This document shows positions 17,629-27,135 of a stretch of DNA of 64,000 nucleotides, in pieces (the first letter of the stretch is position 1; every line of letters starts with the position of its first letter). Both the position numbers and the translations under genes were made by a program. Below the pieces are notes generated by a model. It saw only the letters and a list, made by a program, of their open reading frames with translations, was not told where the DNA came from and ran no database searches. Source of the DNA: Effrenium voratum (taxonomy: Eukaryota > Sar > Dinophyceae > Suessiales > Symbiodiniaceae); contig CAUJNA010000576.1 of assembly GCA_963377175.1 (NCBI GenBank), positions 1 to 64,000 of the forward strand, given 5' to 3'.

Positions 17629-18000
17629 TTACACTAGTACGCTTGCGCCTGTCGTCAACCGGTCATAGGCGGACTGCCTCTCCAGCATGCGCAGGGCGCG
17701 CTGCTGCTCTCTTGTGAGCTGGGGCGCCTCCGGTGGTGCCTCAACCAGTGGTGCCTCCGGCGGTGCCTCCGCCGGTGCGTCAACCGGTGCCTCCGCTGGT
17801 GTCATCTCAACCGGAGGCGGCTTTGGCTTGCGCTTTGGGGCAGCCGGCTCAGTAGGCACGTCCTGCTTCGGTTTGTTTTTGCTTTCAGGGGGCCTCCCCC
17901 GCCGTTTCGGCTCCGGCGGCGCAGCGTCCTGCGCAGCGTGTGGTGCCCCCGGCGCAGCGTGCGCCTCCGCCTCTTGCGCCTCTTGTTCGGTCGGCTCCAT
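17629..18000 (-). CDS. Pro/Ala/Lys-rich AT-hook protein, PLV A copy 2
   Basis: A 123-residue protein MEPTEQEAQEAEAHAAPGA ... QSAYDRLTTGASVLV. It holds the AT-hook KRRGRPPESKNKPK and PAEAPVDAPAEAP repeats and stops normally at 17629, showing the true end of this gene. It lies 4 bases from the next start (17624) and 4 bases from the penton stop, the tight spacing typical of this block. Confidence 0.6.
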   Translation of the reverse strand: MEPTEQEAQEAEAHAAPGAPHAAQDAAPPEPKRRGRPPESKNKPKQDVPTEPAAPKRKPKPPPVEMTPAEAPVDAPAEAPPEAPLVEAPPEAPQLTREQQRALRMLERQSAYDRLTTGASVLV

Positions 18001-18004
18001 TTAA

Positions 18005-18746
18005 TTATACGTGGTCAAGATATAACACGAACGACAAAGACGACCCGCGAAGTTGCCGTCCAGGTCGGTCAGCCGGAAGCGCATGTGCCTCAGGGTGACC
18101 GGGCCCCTGAGGGCCATGAAGTGCCCGTCGTCTGAGCCCGTCTCCACAATGGTACCCACTCCGCTCTTCAGCGTGATCTTGGAGAGGATGTCGTCGCCCA
18201 GGTTGCCCAGCACTCTGCTGGCGTTGGCCAGCTGGGCGCAGCGCAGGTAGACCTCGTTGTGTGCCATCATCCGGACGAACTCGAAGACCTGCTGCCCGCC
18301 GGAGACGAAGCTCGGGCCCAGCATGTGGTCCACGCTGAAGGGCTTGTCGGAGAGGCGGGCGGCGCGGCGGGGTAGTCCGCCGCATCGGGGAATTGTTGCC
18401 GCAGCTCCAGGTCGTTCAGGATCAGCCGGTTGCCGTCGTAGGCAACGCTCAGGCTGTTCGTGGTTTCGCTATAGGTGGCGGTGGCAAAGTTGGAGCTGAT
18501 CCAGGCCAGCCGGGGGCCTGTGTAGGCGCCCTCCGGAAGCTGCGCCCAGTTCAGCGCGCCCAGCGCGGCGTCAACCCAGTAGAGGTAGCGGCCCCGGTCC
18601 GTGGACAAAAAGCTGTCGGCCAGGCGGATCTTGTAGACGGCGAGCCGGGCGTCGCTCTGCAGGTGCAGCGACTCTCCCAGGTCGACCTCGAAGTCGCTGT
18701 CCGAGCCGGCTACCCTCTTGCGGCTGTCCACGTAGATCGTCGTCAT
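18005..18746 (-). pseudogene. Penton-like minor capsid protein, PLV A copy 2
   Basis: Starts MTTIYVDSRKRVAGSDSDF at 18746 and keeps the segment RLADSFLSTDRGRYLYW that copy 1 lost. Frameshifts near 18355 and 18047 and the loss of one Ala codon region break it further on. It ends with SFVLYLDHV like copy 1. Confidence 0.72.
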
Positions 18747-18896
18747 CCTTTTCTTTAGGAAACCGCCCGTCCGGCGGATGACGGGCGGCTGGACGGCTGC
18801 GACGGAGGTGCAGCAGGAGATGTTCTCACACTTCGCGTTGATCAGCGTGGAGCTGGCGAACAGCTTCTGGCCCAGGAAGCTGAGCGCCGCTCCCAT
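18747..18896 (-). CDS. Small MGxxxS protein, PLV A copy 2
   Basis: From the ATG at 18896: MGAALSFLGQKLFASSTLIN, Cys-rich middle (CENISCC) and end VIRRTGGFLKKR, reading straight into the penton start without a stop. Either the two form one protein or a stop has been lost. The end contains a perfect 9-bp hairpin (CCGCCCGTC/GACGGGCGG). The start matches an N-myristoylation site. Confidence 0.42.
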
Positions 18897-19643
18897 CAGC
18901 GTCTTTTTCAAGTGCGAAGCGCTCTTCGAAGCGTATGTGGAACATTTCGTTCTTCGGCTTCAGATAGTAGACGAACAGGAAACTGTAGGGTTCCCGCGTC
19001 GCCTGCTCATACAGCTGGTACAGCTGCTCCTTCGGCAGCAGGGCGCTGAGCTCCTCCACCACGGCGTCCAGCTCGTGCTGGTTGCGCAGCCGCCAACAGC
19101 AGAGGAATTGGATGTTCACCCGCACGGCGGCACTGATGAGCCTCAGCTTCTGCGAGCTCACCCAGGTGCTGATCTGCATGTGCCGGCCCCTGATGAACAG
19201 CGTATCCAGGGCGCCGTTGGGTTTGTGGAGCTGAGGCATATCAGCCATATCGTCACAGATTATCAGGACCTGGTACAGTTTCTTCATCTCCAACTTCTTG
19301 GATGCCTCCGTGATCTTGCGCTGCTGCAGGATGATGCGGCGCAGCGCCGCCTCGTCCCACTCGTCCCAGTACGCTTGCTCCCGTTCGGTGTTCACCCCAG
19401 GTCCTCTTCGATGTACTTCTTGACGGGAATCCAGCCGTCAGGGCCGTCATCAATGTCGATGGACGGGCTAAACATGTAGATTCTCTCAAACACGCCGCGA
19501 TACTGCTCCAGAATCAGGGTCACGGTTTTGCCCGATTTTGATGGCCCGAGGAAAATGCCCGTGCACGGAACCAGGGGCACCACGGGGTCAGAGGATTGTT
19601 TGCTGCTGTATTCAGGCACAGGAAACAGCTTGATCTTCCCCAT
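18826..19643 (-). pseudogene. DNA packaging ATPase, PLV A copy 2, one frameshift
   Basis: Starts MGKIKLFPVPEYSSKQ at 19643, then Walker A (FLGPSKSGKTVTLIL), RIYMFSPSIDID, and after a one-base loss in a G run near 19395 continues in the frame that holds VLIICDDMADM (Walker B, slightly altered) to 18826. It supplies the front part missing from copy 1. Family role as for that copy. The G-run slip could be a sequence error. Confidence 0.85.
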
Positions 19644-19777
19644 CCCTTTGCGTTACTTTCCAAATTTGAAGCCGGGAAGCCGGGCGGCGACTCCGGAAGC
19701 GCCCCTGCTATACAGCCGGGCGGCGACTCCGGAAGCGCTATGCTATATAGCATGGCGCTTCCGTAGTTTTCAGGGAG

Positions 19778-19950
19778 ACACCGGGCAATCCTGTATTGGG
19801 CACAGGATTGACGGGGGGCAATCCTGCTGCCAGCGCAGGATTGATGAGGGCAATCCTGTTGCCAGCGCAGGATTGATGAGGGCAATCCTGTTGCCAGCGC
19901 AGGATTGAGTGGGGCAATCCTGTGCCCAGCGCAGGATTGACAGCAAAGCG
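19778..19950. repeat. Tandem hairpin repeats upstream of the packaging ATPase
   Basis: Five to six units of about 32-34 bases, GGCAATCCTGTTGCCAGCGC + AGGATTGATGA. In each unit CAATCCTG pairs with CAGGATTG around a nine-base loop. It lies just outside the ATPase start, at the outer edge of the inverted arm, where an element end would be expected. Confidence 0.75.
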
Positions 19951-20039
19951 AGTAATGGTGAAAAAAACACTCCGTCAGCGATGCTACGAGGACAGCATCA
20001 CTGCCGGACCTTCGGCGCTGGCCCGGTGGGTTTTTCGGG

Positions 20040-20125
20040 CAAAAAAGCGAAGTCGGATTTCCGACCCCGGTGGGAGACCGAAGTCGGAATTCCGACCTCG
20101 GTGTGAATTCCGACTTCGGTGCGGC
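20040..20125. repeat. GAAGTCGGAATTCCGAC palindromes
   Basis: Three overlapping copies of GAAGTCGGAATTCCGACCTC-type palindromes. A further set in similar sequence lies at 23370-23425. Confidence 0.6.
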
Positions 20126-20149
20126 GGGCTCGGCGGGCTGGCGTGGCTC

Positions 20150-20520
20150 CGATGCCGGGCAGGTGGCGCGGCAGGGTGGCGCAGTGCCAAGCCGCCGTAT
20201 GACCGTATGACCGTATGATCCGTATGATCCGTATGACTCGGCGGGCTGGCGTGGCTCCGATGCCGGGCAGGTGGTGCGGCCGGCACAGTCCCCGGCTCCT
20301 TGCTATACGTCCTATATGTGCTATATGGTATAGAAGCCCGGTGTCGAAGCCTGCCCGGCATTGAAGCCCCACAGTCCCCCGGCTCCTTGCTACACGTCCT
20401 ATATGTGCTATATGGTATAGAAGCCCGGTGTTGAAGCCTGCCCCACAGTCCCCCGGCTCCTTGTATACGTCCTATATGTGCTATATGGCTCTTACAAGCC
20501 GCAGAGCTGTATACTATACA
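20150..20520. repeat. Dispersed repeat cluster with GCTATATG units
   Basis: Short CGTATGACCGTATGATC tandem units, then three copies of a unit with CCCCGGCTCCTTG, CTATATGTGCTATATGGTAT and GAAGCCCGGTGTTGAAGCC. It belongs to the same family as 12096-12390 and 22795-22915. Confidence 0.65.
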
Positions 20521-20582
20521 CATAGCATCTCAACATGTACCAAATATGCATTGTATAGCGCATATAGAGGCAGTCCCTGCAC

Positions 20583-20721
20583 CTGGCCGTCTACAAGATC
20601 AGAATTGCGGACAGCTTCCTCTTGACTGATCGCGGCCGCTACCTCTACTGGGAGGGCCGTATACGGGCCCGGCTGGCCGCCTGGATCAGCTCCACAGCCA
20701 CCTACAGCGAGACCACGAACC
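20583..20721 (+). pseudogene. Penton-like gene fragment, third PLV A copy
   Basis: Reads LAVYKIRIADSF then LLTDRGRYLYW, RLAAWISS and TATYSETTN, the middle of the penton protein with internal pieces deleted, followed at once by a 60-bp tandem array. The remaining segments stay in one frame. Confidence 0.75.
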
Positions 20722-20905
20722 TCGGGAAATTTCTTATTCTCAGGAGAGGTTGGAGGTGGAAAGATCCGTCTCGGGAAGTTTCTTATTCCCAAAAAAAGGC
20801 GGTCGCTGGGTTGGGTGGAAAGATCCGTCTCGGGAAATTTCTTATTCCCAGGAGAGGCGGTCGCTGGTCTGGAGGCGGAAAGATCCGTCTCGGAGTGAAA
20901 GATCC
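20722..20905 (+). repeat. Tandem 60-bp repeat, plus orientation
   Basis: Three to four units of CTCGGGAAATTTCTTATTCC + CAGGAGAGGCGGTCGCTGG + TCTGGAGGCGGAAAGATCCG. Each has a small stem GGGAA/TTCCC. The same unit forms a larger array in opposite orientation at 22950-23290. Confidence 0.75.
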
Positions 20906-20960
20906 GTCTCCAGTCGAGGGAGAAAAAAGAATTCCCAAAGGCACTTGCCTGAAAAAATGA

Positions 20961-21040
20961 TCCGTGCCCGGGTGGAATCGAGCCCGCGGTCTCCAAGCTT
21001 CAGAGCTGCAGCGCCTCTTCGGATTGAGCTATGGATCCTT
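20961..21040 (-). tRNA. tRNA-like relic with A and B boxes
   Basis: On the minus strand TAGCTCAATCCGAAGAGG resembles a Pol III A box and GGCTCGATTCC a B box, with GATCC at both ends able to pair and a TTTTTT run just after the 3' end. The anticodon stem does not fold properly, so this is a degenerate tRNA or a tRNA-derived SINE. No amino acid is assigned. Confidence 0.3.
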
Positions 21041-21041
21041 G

Positions 21042-21140
21042 CTAGTCCAGCACAGAGACTCCAGTGCCAGAGAGCGTCACCAGCTGATAGGCTATCAGGT
21101 GGATGAACATGTCCGTCATCGTGCCGTCAAGCGCCTTCAA
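21042..21140 (-). pseudogene. Major capsid gene 3' fragment, third PLV A copy
   Basis: Reverse complement of the last about 33 codons of the capsid protein (GTMTDMFIHL, QLVTLSGTGVSVLD). Together with 20583-20721 it marks a third, nearly erased copy of the capsid block. Confidence 0.75.
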
Positions 21141-21439
21141 ACCGCATATCTAGGGGTCATTATTTTGCAGCCACACGCCTGCACGCAGCGTTTTAGACTT
21201 CGAATCCTTCGCAGGACGAGGTCATTTCCTGGACGGACGAGTGCCAGGAGCCTCTCAGGTAGAATAGAATCCATTTGGGAAACCCCCTCTAAAGAGAGAG
21301 GTGCTATGTTCTGTGTTCGCGCTTTCGCGCGGCGCAGTCTGCAGCTGTCGCTGCAGTCGCTGCGCAGTTCGCGCAGTCTGCGGAACTCCACGCGGAACTC
21401 CACGCGGGCAGCAACCAAAAAATGGTTGGTGCCTGTTTC

Positions 21440-21940
21440 CAGTTCCGAGGCACTTCGAAAACACAAGTGCCACTTGTGTTTTCGAGCATCACATTCCTGC
21501 CCGGCATCGGAGGCTTCGATACCTAGCGCGCCACATTCCTGCCGCGCTACCTGCCCGGCATAGAAGCCTCCCGGCCGCGCCACCTGCCCGGCATCGGAGC
21601 CTCCCACCCGGCCGCTTCGAAAACATAAGTGCCACTTATGCTTTCCAGCATCACATTCCTGCCCGGCAGAGCCGCGCCAGCCCGCCGACGTGGAGGCTTC
21701 GATACCTAGCGCGCCACACTCCTGCCGCGCCACCTGCCCGGCATCGGAGCCACGCCAGCCCGCCGAGTCACACGAATCATACGGATCATACGGTCATACG
21801 GTCATACGACTGCGCCACCCTGCCGCGCCACCTGCCCGGCATCGGAGCCACGCCAGCCCGCCGACGTGGAGGCTTCGATACCGAGCGCGCCGCATCCCCT
21901 GCCCGGCATCAAAGCCACCCTGCCGCGCCGTATGTGCAGT
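21440..21940. repeat. Palindromes and GCCACCTGCCCGGCATCG repeats
   Basis: A 29-base perfect palindrome CGAAAACACAAGTG-C-CACTTGTGTTTTCG lies at 21457-21485, with a weaker relative at about 21608-21640. Around them are at least six copies of a unit containing CCTGCCCGGCATCGGAGCC or CCTGCCCGGCATAGAAGCC and GCCAGCCCGCCGA, also seen at 20150-20275 and 22735-22875. Confidence 0.6.
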
Positions 21941-22225
21941 TTAGCTTGTTTTGCACGATTTTGCATGGTTTTGGCGTGGCATGATTTTGCATGGTTTGTG
22001 CATGACATTTGCTCGGTGTGATTTTGCATGGTTTTGCATGACATGATTTTGCATGGTTTTGGCATGGCATGATTTTGCATGGTTTTGCATGACATGATTT
22101 TGCATGGTTTTGGCATGGCATGATTTTGCATGGTTTTTGCATGACATACATGGTTTTGCATGACATGGTTTTGCATGACATGGTTTTGCATGACATGGTT
22201 TTGCATGACATACATGGTTTTTTCG
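21941..22225. repeat. TTTTGCATG minisatellite
   Basis: About fifteen short units of TTTTGCATGGTTTTGGCATG and TTTTGCATGACATG types. No gene. Open frames here are repeat artefacts. Confidence 0.8.
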
Positions 22226-22299
22226 AATGCACCCTGTCTTGAGGAAAGGTGACGCCGCCGAGCTCGAGGAGACGAACGCTGTCGTGTCGTGTGTTGGGG

Positions 22300-22495
22300 G
22301 GTGGGGGGGGCCACTGTGGAAGTGGCGGCCACTGTACAAGTGGCGGGGGAGGGGGCCACTGTGAAAGTGGAGGGGGCCACTGTGAAAGTGGCCGCTGTAC
22401 AAGTGGCAGGTGCCACTGTTCAAGTGGCAGGCCACTGTACAAGTGGAGGGGGCCACTGTGAAAGTGGCAGGCCACTGTACAAGTGGCGGAGGCAG
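22300..22495. repeat. Array of CCACT-N5-AGTGG mini-hairpins
   Basis: About ten short units in which CCACT pairs with AGTGG around GTGAA or GTACA, spaced by G-rich linkers. Confidence 0.75.
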
Positions 22496-22577
22496 TGGCC
22501 TGCTGGGTAGGACGTGCCAAGCGGGCACTTTTGACGTGCCGAGCAGGCGCAGCGCCGAGCGGGCATGTAGGGATAGC

Positions 22578-22700
22578 ACGGGCTCGCCCAACGACTCTGA
22601 GTACGGGTTCGCCCAACGACTCTGAGTACGGGCTCGCCCAACGACTCTGAGTACGGGTTCGCCCAACGACTCTGAGTACGGGTTCGCCCAACCTCGTTTG
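22578..22700. repeat. 30-bp tandem repeat
   Basis: Four to five units of GGGTTCGCCCAACGACTCTG + AGTAC with few changes. Confidence 0.75.
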
Positions 22701-22734
22701 ATGGCTCGCCCAACGTGGAGGCTTCGATACCGAG

Positions 22735-22920
22735 CGCGCCACGTTCCTGCCCGGCATTGAAGCCGCGCCAACCCGCTGAACCCCCACACTCTCCGGGCTC
22801 CTTGCTATATGTGCTATATGTGCTATATGGTATCGAAGCCTGCCCGGCATTGAAGCCGCGCCAACCCGCTGAACCCCCACACTCTCCGGGCTGTCCTATA
22901 TGTACTATATGTTATCGAGA
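22735..22920. repeat. GCTATATGTG repeat family, two units
   Basis: Two units with CCCCCACACTCTCCGGGCTC, CTATATGTGCTATATG and TATCGAAGCCTGCCCGGCAT, like those at 20150-20520. Confidence 0.65.
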
Positions 22921-22949
22921 CGCGCGTTAAAATACACTGTCCTGGTAAT

Positions 22950-23290
22950 TAGAATTTTCCCGAGACGGATCTTTCCACCTCCAACCCAACCCAGTGACCG
23001 CCTCTCCTGGGAATAAGAAATTTCCCGAGACGGATCTTTCCGCCTCCAACCCAGTGACCGCCTGTCCTGGGAATAAGAAATTTCCCGAGACGGATCTTTC
23101 CGCCAGCGACCGCCTCTCCTGTGTGGGAATAAGAAATTTCCCGAGACGGATCTTTCCGCCTCCAGACCAGTGACCGCCTCTCCTGGGAATAAGAAATTTC
23201 CCGAGACGGATCTTTCCGCCTCCAGACCAGCGACCGCCTCTCCTCAAAATAACAAATTTCCCGAGACGGATCTTTCCACCTCCAACCCAG
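22950..23290 (-). repeat. Tandem 60-bp repeat, minus orientation
   Basis: About six units of AAATTTCCCGAGACGGATCT + TTCCGCCTCCAACCCAGTGA + CCGCCTCTCCTGGGAATAAG, the reverse complement of the array at 20722-20905. Confidence 0.8.
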
Positions 23291-23449
23291 TGAACTCTGT
23301 CCCGCAGCATCGCATGCAGCCGCATTAGGCCCGCATTTGGCCCGCCGCACCTGGCCCGCACTAGTGATGCCACCGAGGCCGGAATTCTTCCCGCCGAGCC
23401 CACCGAGGTCGGAATTCCGACTTCGCTCCAAGCTTCCGATTTTGCCCGA

Positions 23450-23725
23450 AAAACCCAGGTGCGGGCCGGGCGCGGGCCGGGTGCGGGCCGGGCGCGGGCC
23501 GGGCGCGGGCCAGGTGCGGGCCAGGTGCGGCCAGGCGCGGTCCAGGTGCGGGCCAGGTGTGTGCGACCTTTTCGCACACTGCAGAATGCTCGTCCAGAAC
23601 TTTCAGAACATCAGCGAATCGCCTGCAGCCCGAAAAACGCGGGCCTAGCGCGGGCCTAGCGCGGGCCCAGTGCGGGCCTAGCGCGGGCCTAGTGCGGGCC
23701 TAGCGCGGGCCTGCCTGGAATGTGG
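23450..23725. repeat. GCGGGCC-rich tandem repeats
   Basis: Two blocks of roughly 10-base units (GCGGGCCGGG and GCGGGCCTAG) split by about 70 non-repeat bases at 23560-23635. They produce long false open frames. Confidence 0.75.
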
Positions 23726-23762
23726 CGCCCAACTGATATCCACCGGAAGGTTCTATGTCAAC

Positions 23763-24879
23763 GTGAACTCAGATGAGGACGACGATGATCAGCCTAATGT
23801 GTCCGGGGACGCTAGGAGAGCGCAGGAAGAGGCAAAAGACAACGCAGCAGCGCAAGAAAGGGATGACGGAGCAGAAGAAGAACACGATGAGGATGAGATG
23901 GACACGCAGGGACACACGTCCAGCAATGTGTCTGAAGAGGAGGAGATCGAAGGAGAACATCGCGACACTGACCTGACCGCGCGTGACATCATCAGCCAGA
24001 CTTGGGCAAGCCAAGAGAGGCTCAACACATGGCGGGTTTTACAGCGCTGCAGATGTCAAGGATGTGGGGGATGTTCGAGGCTGGCGACAAACGAGCAATT
24101 GACGCCGCGATTGGGGGGACCCCCGCATGTCCATGCCACAATGGTTTGTCGCGCTACCCCAACATCATCGAGCTTGATCGGGCTGGTATCTTCTTACCGT
24201 AGGAGATTTCAAATCGCGAACCGCGACCAAAATATTCGCTTTTCGGCGGCGAAATGCAAGGGGCTGTACATCTACTACAAACTGTGGTGTGCGGCAACTA
24301 TCCTCGATGTCACCAAGCGAACGCAAACATCCGGTGGGGGGCATTGTCTACAGATGCTTCTCCCTGGCACTCAACTGCAAGTTCTGTCATTCGCAAGGAC
24401 TGGACTGAATCGACGCGGGCGCTATCATTGCTGCCACGGACCCGGGCAAATGTGGCGGGCCGCTGCTTCACTGGTGCATCCGGAAAGGACATTGGCTTGC
24501 GGCCGAGCACTACCAGAAGTATGTTCAAGCCCGGGACGCCCAACGCAACTTGGACGAGGAATTCCGTCGTCCTTGTGGACCGATCTACGTGATGCGGATG
24601 TGGATCATCGTTGCATTTACGGCACGAGACGGGCTGGACCCCACCCATTGCCAGCAACATGTTGAATTCATTACGATGGGATGGATTTCGATTCGAAACC
24701 AACTTCGCATGTCCGAGACACATACCTATGTATATACATATTTCAACGACTATGGCTTCCCGGATATTCATGGATGGATGCTATTACCCCATGGATGCTT
24801 TTCATTTCCTTGTATAATTCGTGGTGTCCGGGATGGCTGCCTTTTGCATAGAGTGTTTGCCAGTCCTTTTCGTCGGTGA
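23763..24879 (+). other. Possible degraded host coding region
   Basis: A frame at 23763-24665 begins with about 90 acidic residues (NSDEDDDDQ, EEEEIEGEH). A second frame, about 24437-24879, gives protein-like sequence (GPLLHWCIRKGHWLAAEHYQ, RDAQRNLDEEF). Neither has a motif I recognise and the two are out of phase. It may be an old gene or intron-containing exons. Confidence 0.25.
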
Positions 24880-25230
24880 TATGCAGATGGCTCTCAGTCC
24901 CACGCGATTGTGGGGTTCTTTGGCCAACCCACCTTGGTGGATACAGCTGCGTGATGCGCAAATGCAGCAGCTGGGATCTGTGACAACTGCAATGTGGTAC
25001 GAGGTATAATGCCTCATGCCTCTGTCAATAGGACTGCGCTGTGATCTGCGGATGCGCGTGTTTTGATTTAATCGCACCCGGCTGAGTTTCGCAATGCATA
25101 GTTGGCGTGACAACTGAGCATGAAAGAATGTTTCGACACAGTTTCGTAGGGGCTTGTTGTGATGTTTGGACCGCGTGATGAACAGTGCGACCCAAAACGG
25201 GGATAATTGGGAAGCCGTTGGTCCATGAAC
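24880..25230. other. Non-coding stretch
   Basis: No gene, repeat or RNA seen. Host-like moderate composition. Confidence 0.4.
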
Positions 25231-26330
25231 GCGTGCAGTGCTGAGCAGGCGCAAATGAGCGGGTGTGCTGACCCCTTGACACGTCACCATTTGGCAGGCG
25301 TTTGCGCATTGCTGAGTGGGTGCGCGTGAACGGGCGTGCTTACCATTTGGCAGGCATGTGTGTAACGCTGAGCGGGTGCATACGTAAGCGGGTGTGCTTA
25401 CCATATGGGAGGCATGCGCGCAGCGCTGAGCAGGTGCAGGTGAGTGGGTGTGCTTACCATTTGGCAGGCGTGTGTGCAGCGCTGAGCGGGTGCGCGTGAC
25501 CGGGCGTGCTTATTATTTGGCAATGTGTGTAGTGCTGAGCGGGCTTACCGTCAGGCGTGGGCGCAGTGCTGAGCGGGTGCAGGTGAGAACGCCCATGGTT
25601 TTTGCAGGCGTGTGCTGTGCTTACCATTTGGCAGGAGCGCGTGCAGTGCTGAGTTGAGCGGGCGTGCTTACCATTTGGCAGGCATGTGTGCAGCGCTGAG
25701 CGGGTGGAGTTGAGCGGGTGTGCTTACCATTTGGCGCGCGTGTGTGCAGTGCTGAGCGGGCGTGAGCGGGTGTGCTAACCATTGGCAAAGCATCTTTATG
25801 TGTGCAGTGCTGCGCGGGTGCAGTTGAGCGGGTGTGCTTAGCATTTGGCAGGCATGTGTGCAGTGCTGAGCGGCCGCAGGTGATTAGGCATGTGCGCAGG
25901 GCTGAGCGGGTTGACGTGAGCGGGCGTGCTTAGCATTTGGCATGACCGGGCGTGCTTACCGTTTGGCAGGCGTGTGTGCAGTGCTGAGCGGGTGCAGGTG
26001 AGCGGGTGTGCTGACCGCTTGACAGGCGTGTGCGCAGTGCAGAGCGGGCGCATGTGAGCCATTTATGCGGGTAGTAATGACAGTCGCACGCAAGCGGACG
26101 TTTTTACCATTTCGCAGGCATGTGTGCAGTGCTGAGCGGGAGCGGGCGTGCTTACCATTGGGCACGCATGTGTGCAGTGCTGAGCGGGCGCAGGTGAGCG
26201 GGTGTGCTTACCGTTTGGCAGGCATGTGCGCGTGCTGAGCGGGTGCGCGTGACCGGGCGTGCTTACCGTTTGGCAATGTGTGTAGCGCTGAGCGGGCGCA
26301 CGTAAGCGGGTGTGCGATCCAAGGCTGCTT
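25230..26330. repeat. Minisatellite of about 45-58 bp units
   Basis: About twenty irregular copies of GTGCTTACCATTTGGCAGGC + GTGTGTGCAGTGCTGAGCGG + GTGCAGGTGAGCGG. Units vary by small changes and truncations. Open frames across it are artefacts. Confidence 0.85.
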
Positions 26331-27135
26331 GAAGGGCCACAACACCTCCAGTTTTGTTTCACACCCCTGGGTAACACACCCTGTGAACAGGTTGAACACG
26401 CGTTGTTAGCCTTGGGATTTGCGCAGGCGCAGAGGGGATGGACGCGCTTTGTTGTCCTTCCCGCATGCTCTGGCCTGGACTTCTGAGCAACGCCTCAGGG
26501 CGATTCGGCCAATCGAGTTGTGAGTTCCTCCTCCTTTTTATTACTGGTCCCCTCTTGGCTTGAAGCAGTGAACAGATTCAGTTAAAAGAAGGGGCCAGGT
26601 ACCCGCATGGCTAAGCCATGTGTTTCCAGACCGCAAGAAAAAACAAAAATTCAACGAAACTCAAAAAGACAAGGAGGGTCAGACACACACGAAGCCAAGA
26701 GACCCCGAGCGCACCTGCGCAACCAAGGTCAGACACTAGGCATCAGCCCATCGCGCCAGCAATCATTGGTACAGTAAACCGGGCGCCCGTTCTCTCGCGC
26801 CAAAGGATGGAAAAAGCCGCACCATCACGCAATTCGCCGGTTTTTGCGTGGAGCAGACAGCGAGTCACCAACAAGCGCATCCACTATCTATAGCAAAACA
26901 CATGTGCAAACTCCACACCCTCCAATATGATCGTCACTGAAAAACCATCCGTAAACTTCTGACTGCAAATAACCGTTCCACCGCGGAAAAAGAAACCCAA
27001 CTCAACACGAACACCCTGCAGCAAAGGGGGGAACGCAATAGCCAATCACACCAAGAAGCCCAATCCTGTCAAGAATTTGGCGAGCGTGCCAAGGTTGAAG
27101 CCTGGGCTGTTTCGCAAGCCCATGCATGGAATTGT
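26331..27135. other. Non-coding stretch with a dispersed repeat
   Basis: No convincing gene. Bases 26430-26600 (GACTTCTGAGCAACGCCTC, then GGCTTGAAGCAGTGAACAG) resemble 32910-33070 (GACTTCCAAGCAACGCCTC, GGCTTGAAGCAGTGATCAAG), so this is a diverged copy of a repeat that also stands just left of the retrotransposon. Confidence 0.45.

Noticed and set aside
19778..19950. CRISPR-like array of evenly spaced repeats
   Set aside because: Whole units are near identical, there are no unique spacers and no cas genes, and the setting is eukaryotic. It is a tandem hairpin repeat.
21170..21260. Second tRNA-like sequence with TTCGAATCC
   Set aside because: Only a B-box-like piece is present; no acceptor pairing or A box could be made out.
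21137..23577. Many frames of 100-320 residues
   Set aside because: All lie in tandem repeat arrays; peptide repeats such as CKIMSCK or RKDPSRE mirror the DNA unit.
25230..26330. CRISPR or gene-family interpretation of the regular repeats
   Set aside because: Unit length varies, no spacers, no protein-like frame survives across units. It is a minisatellite.
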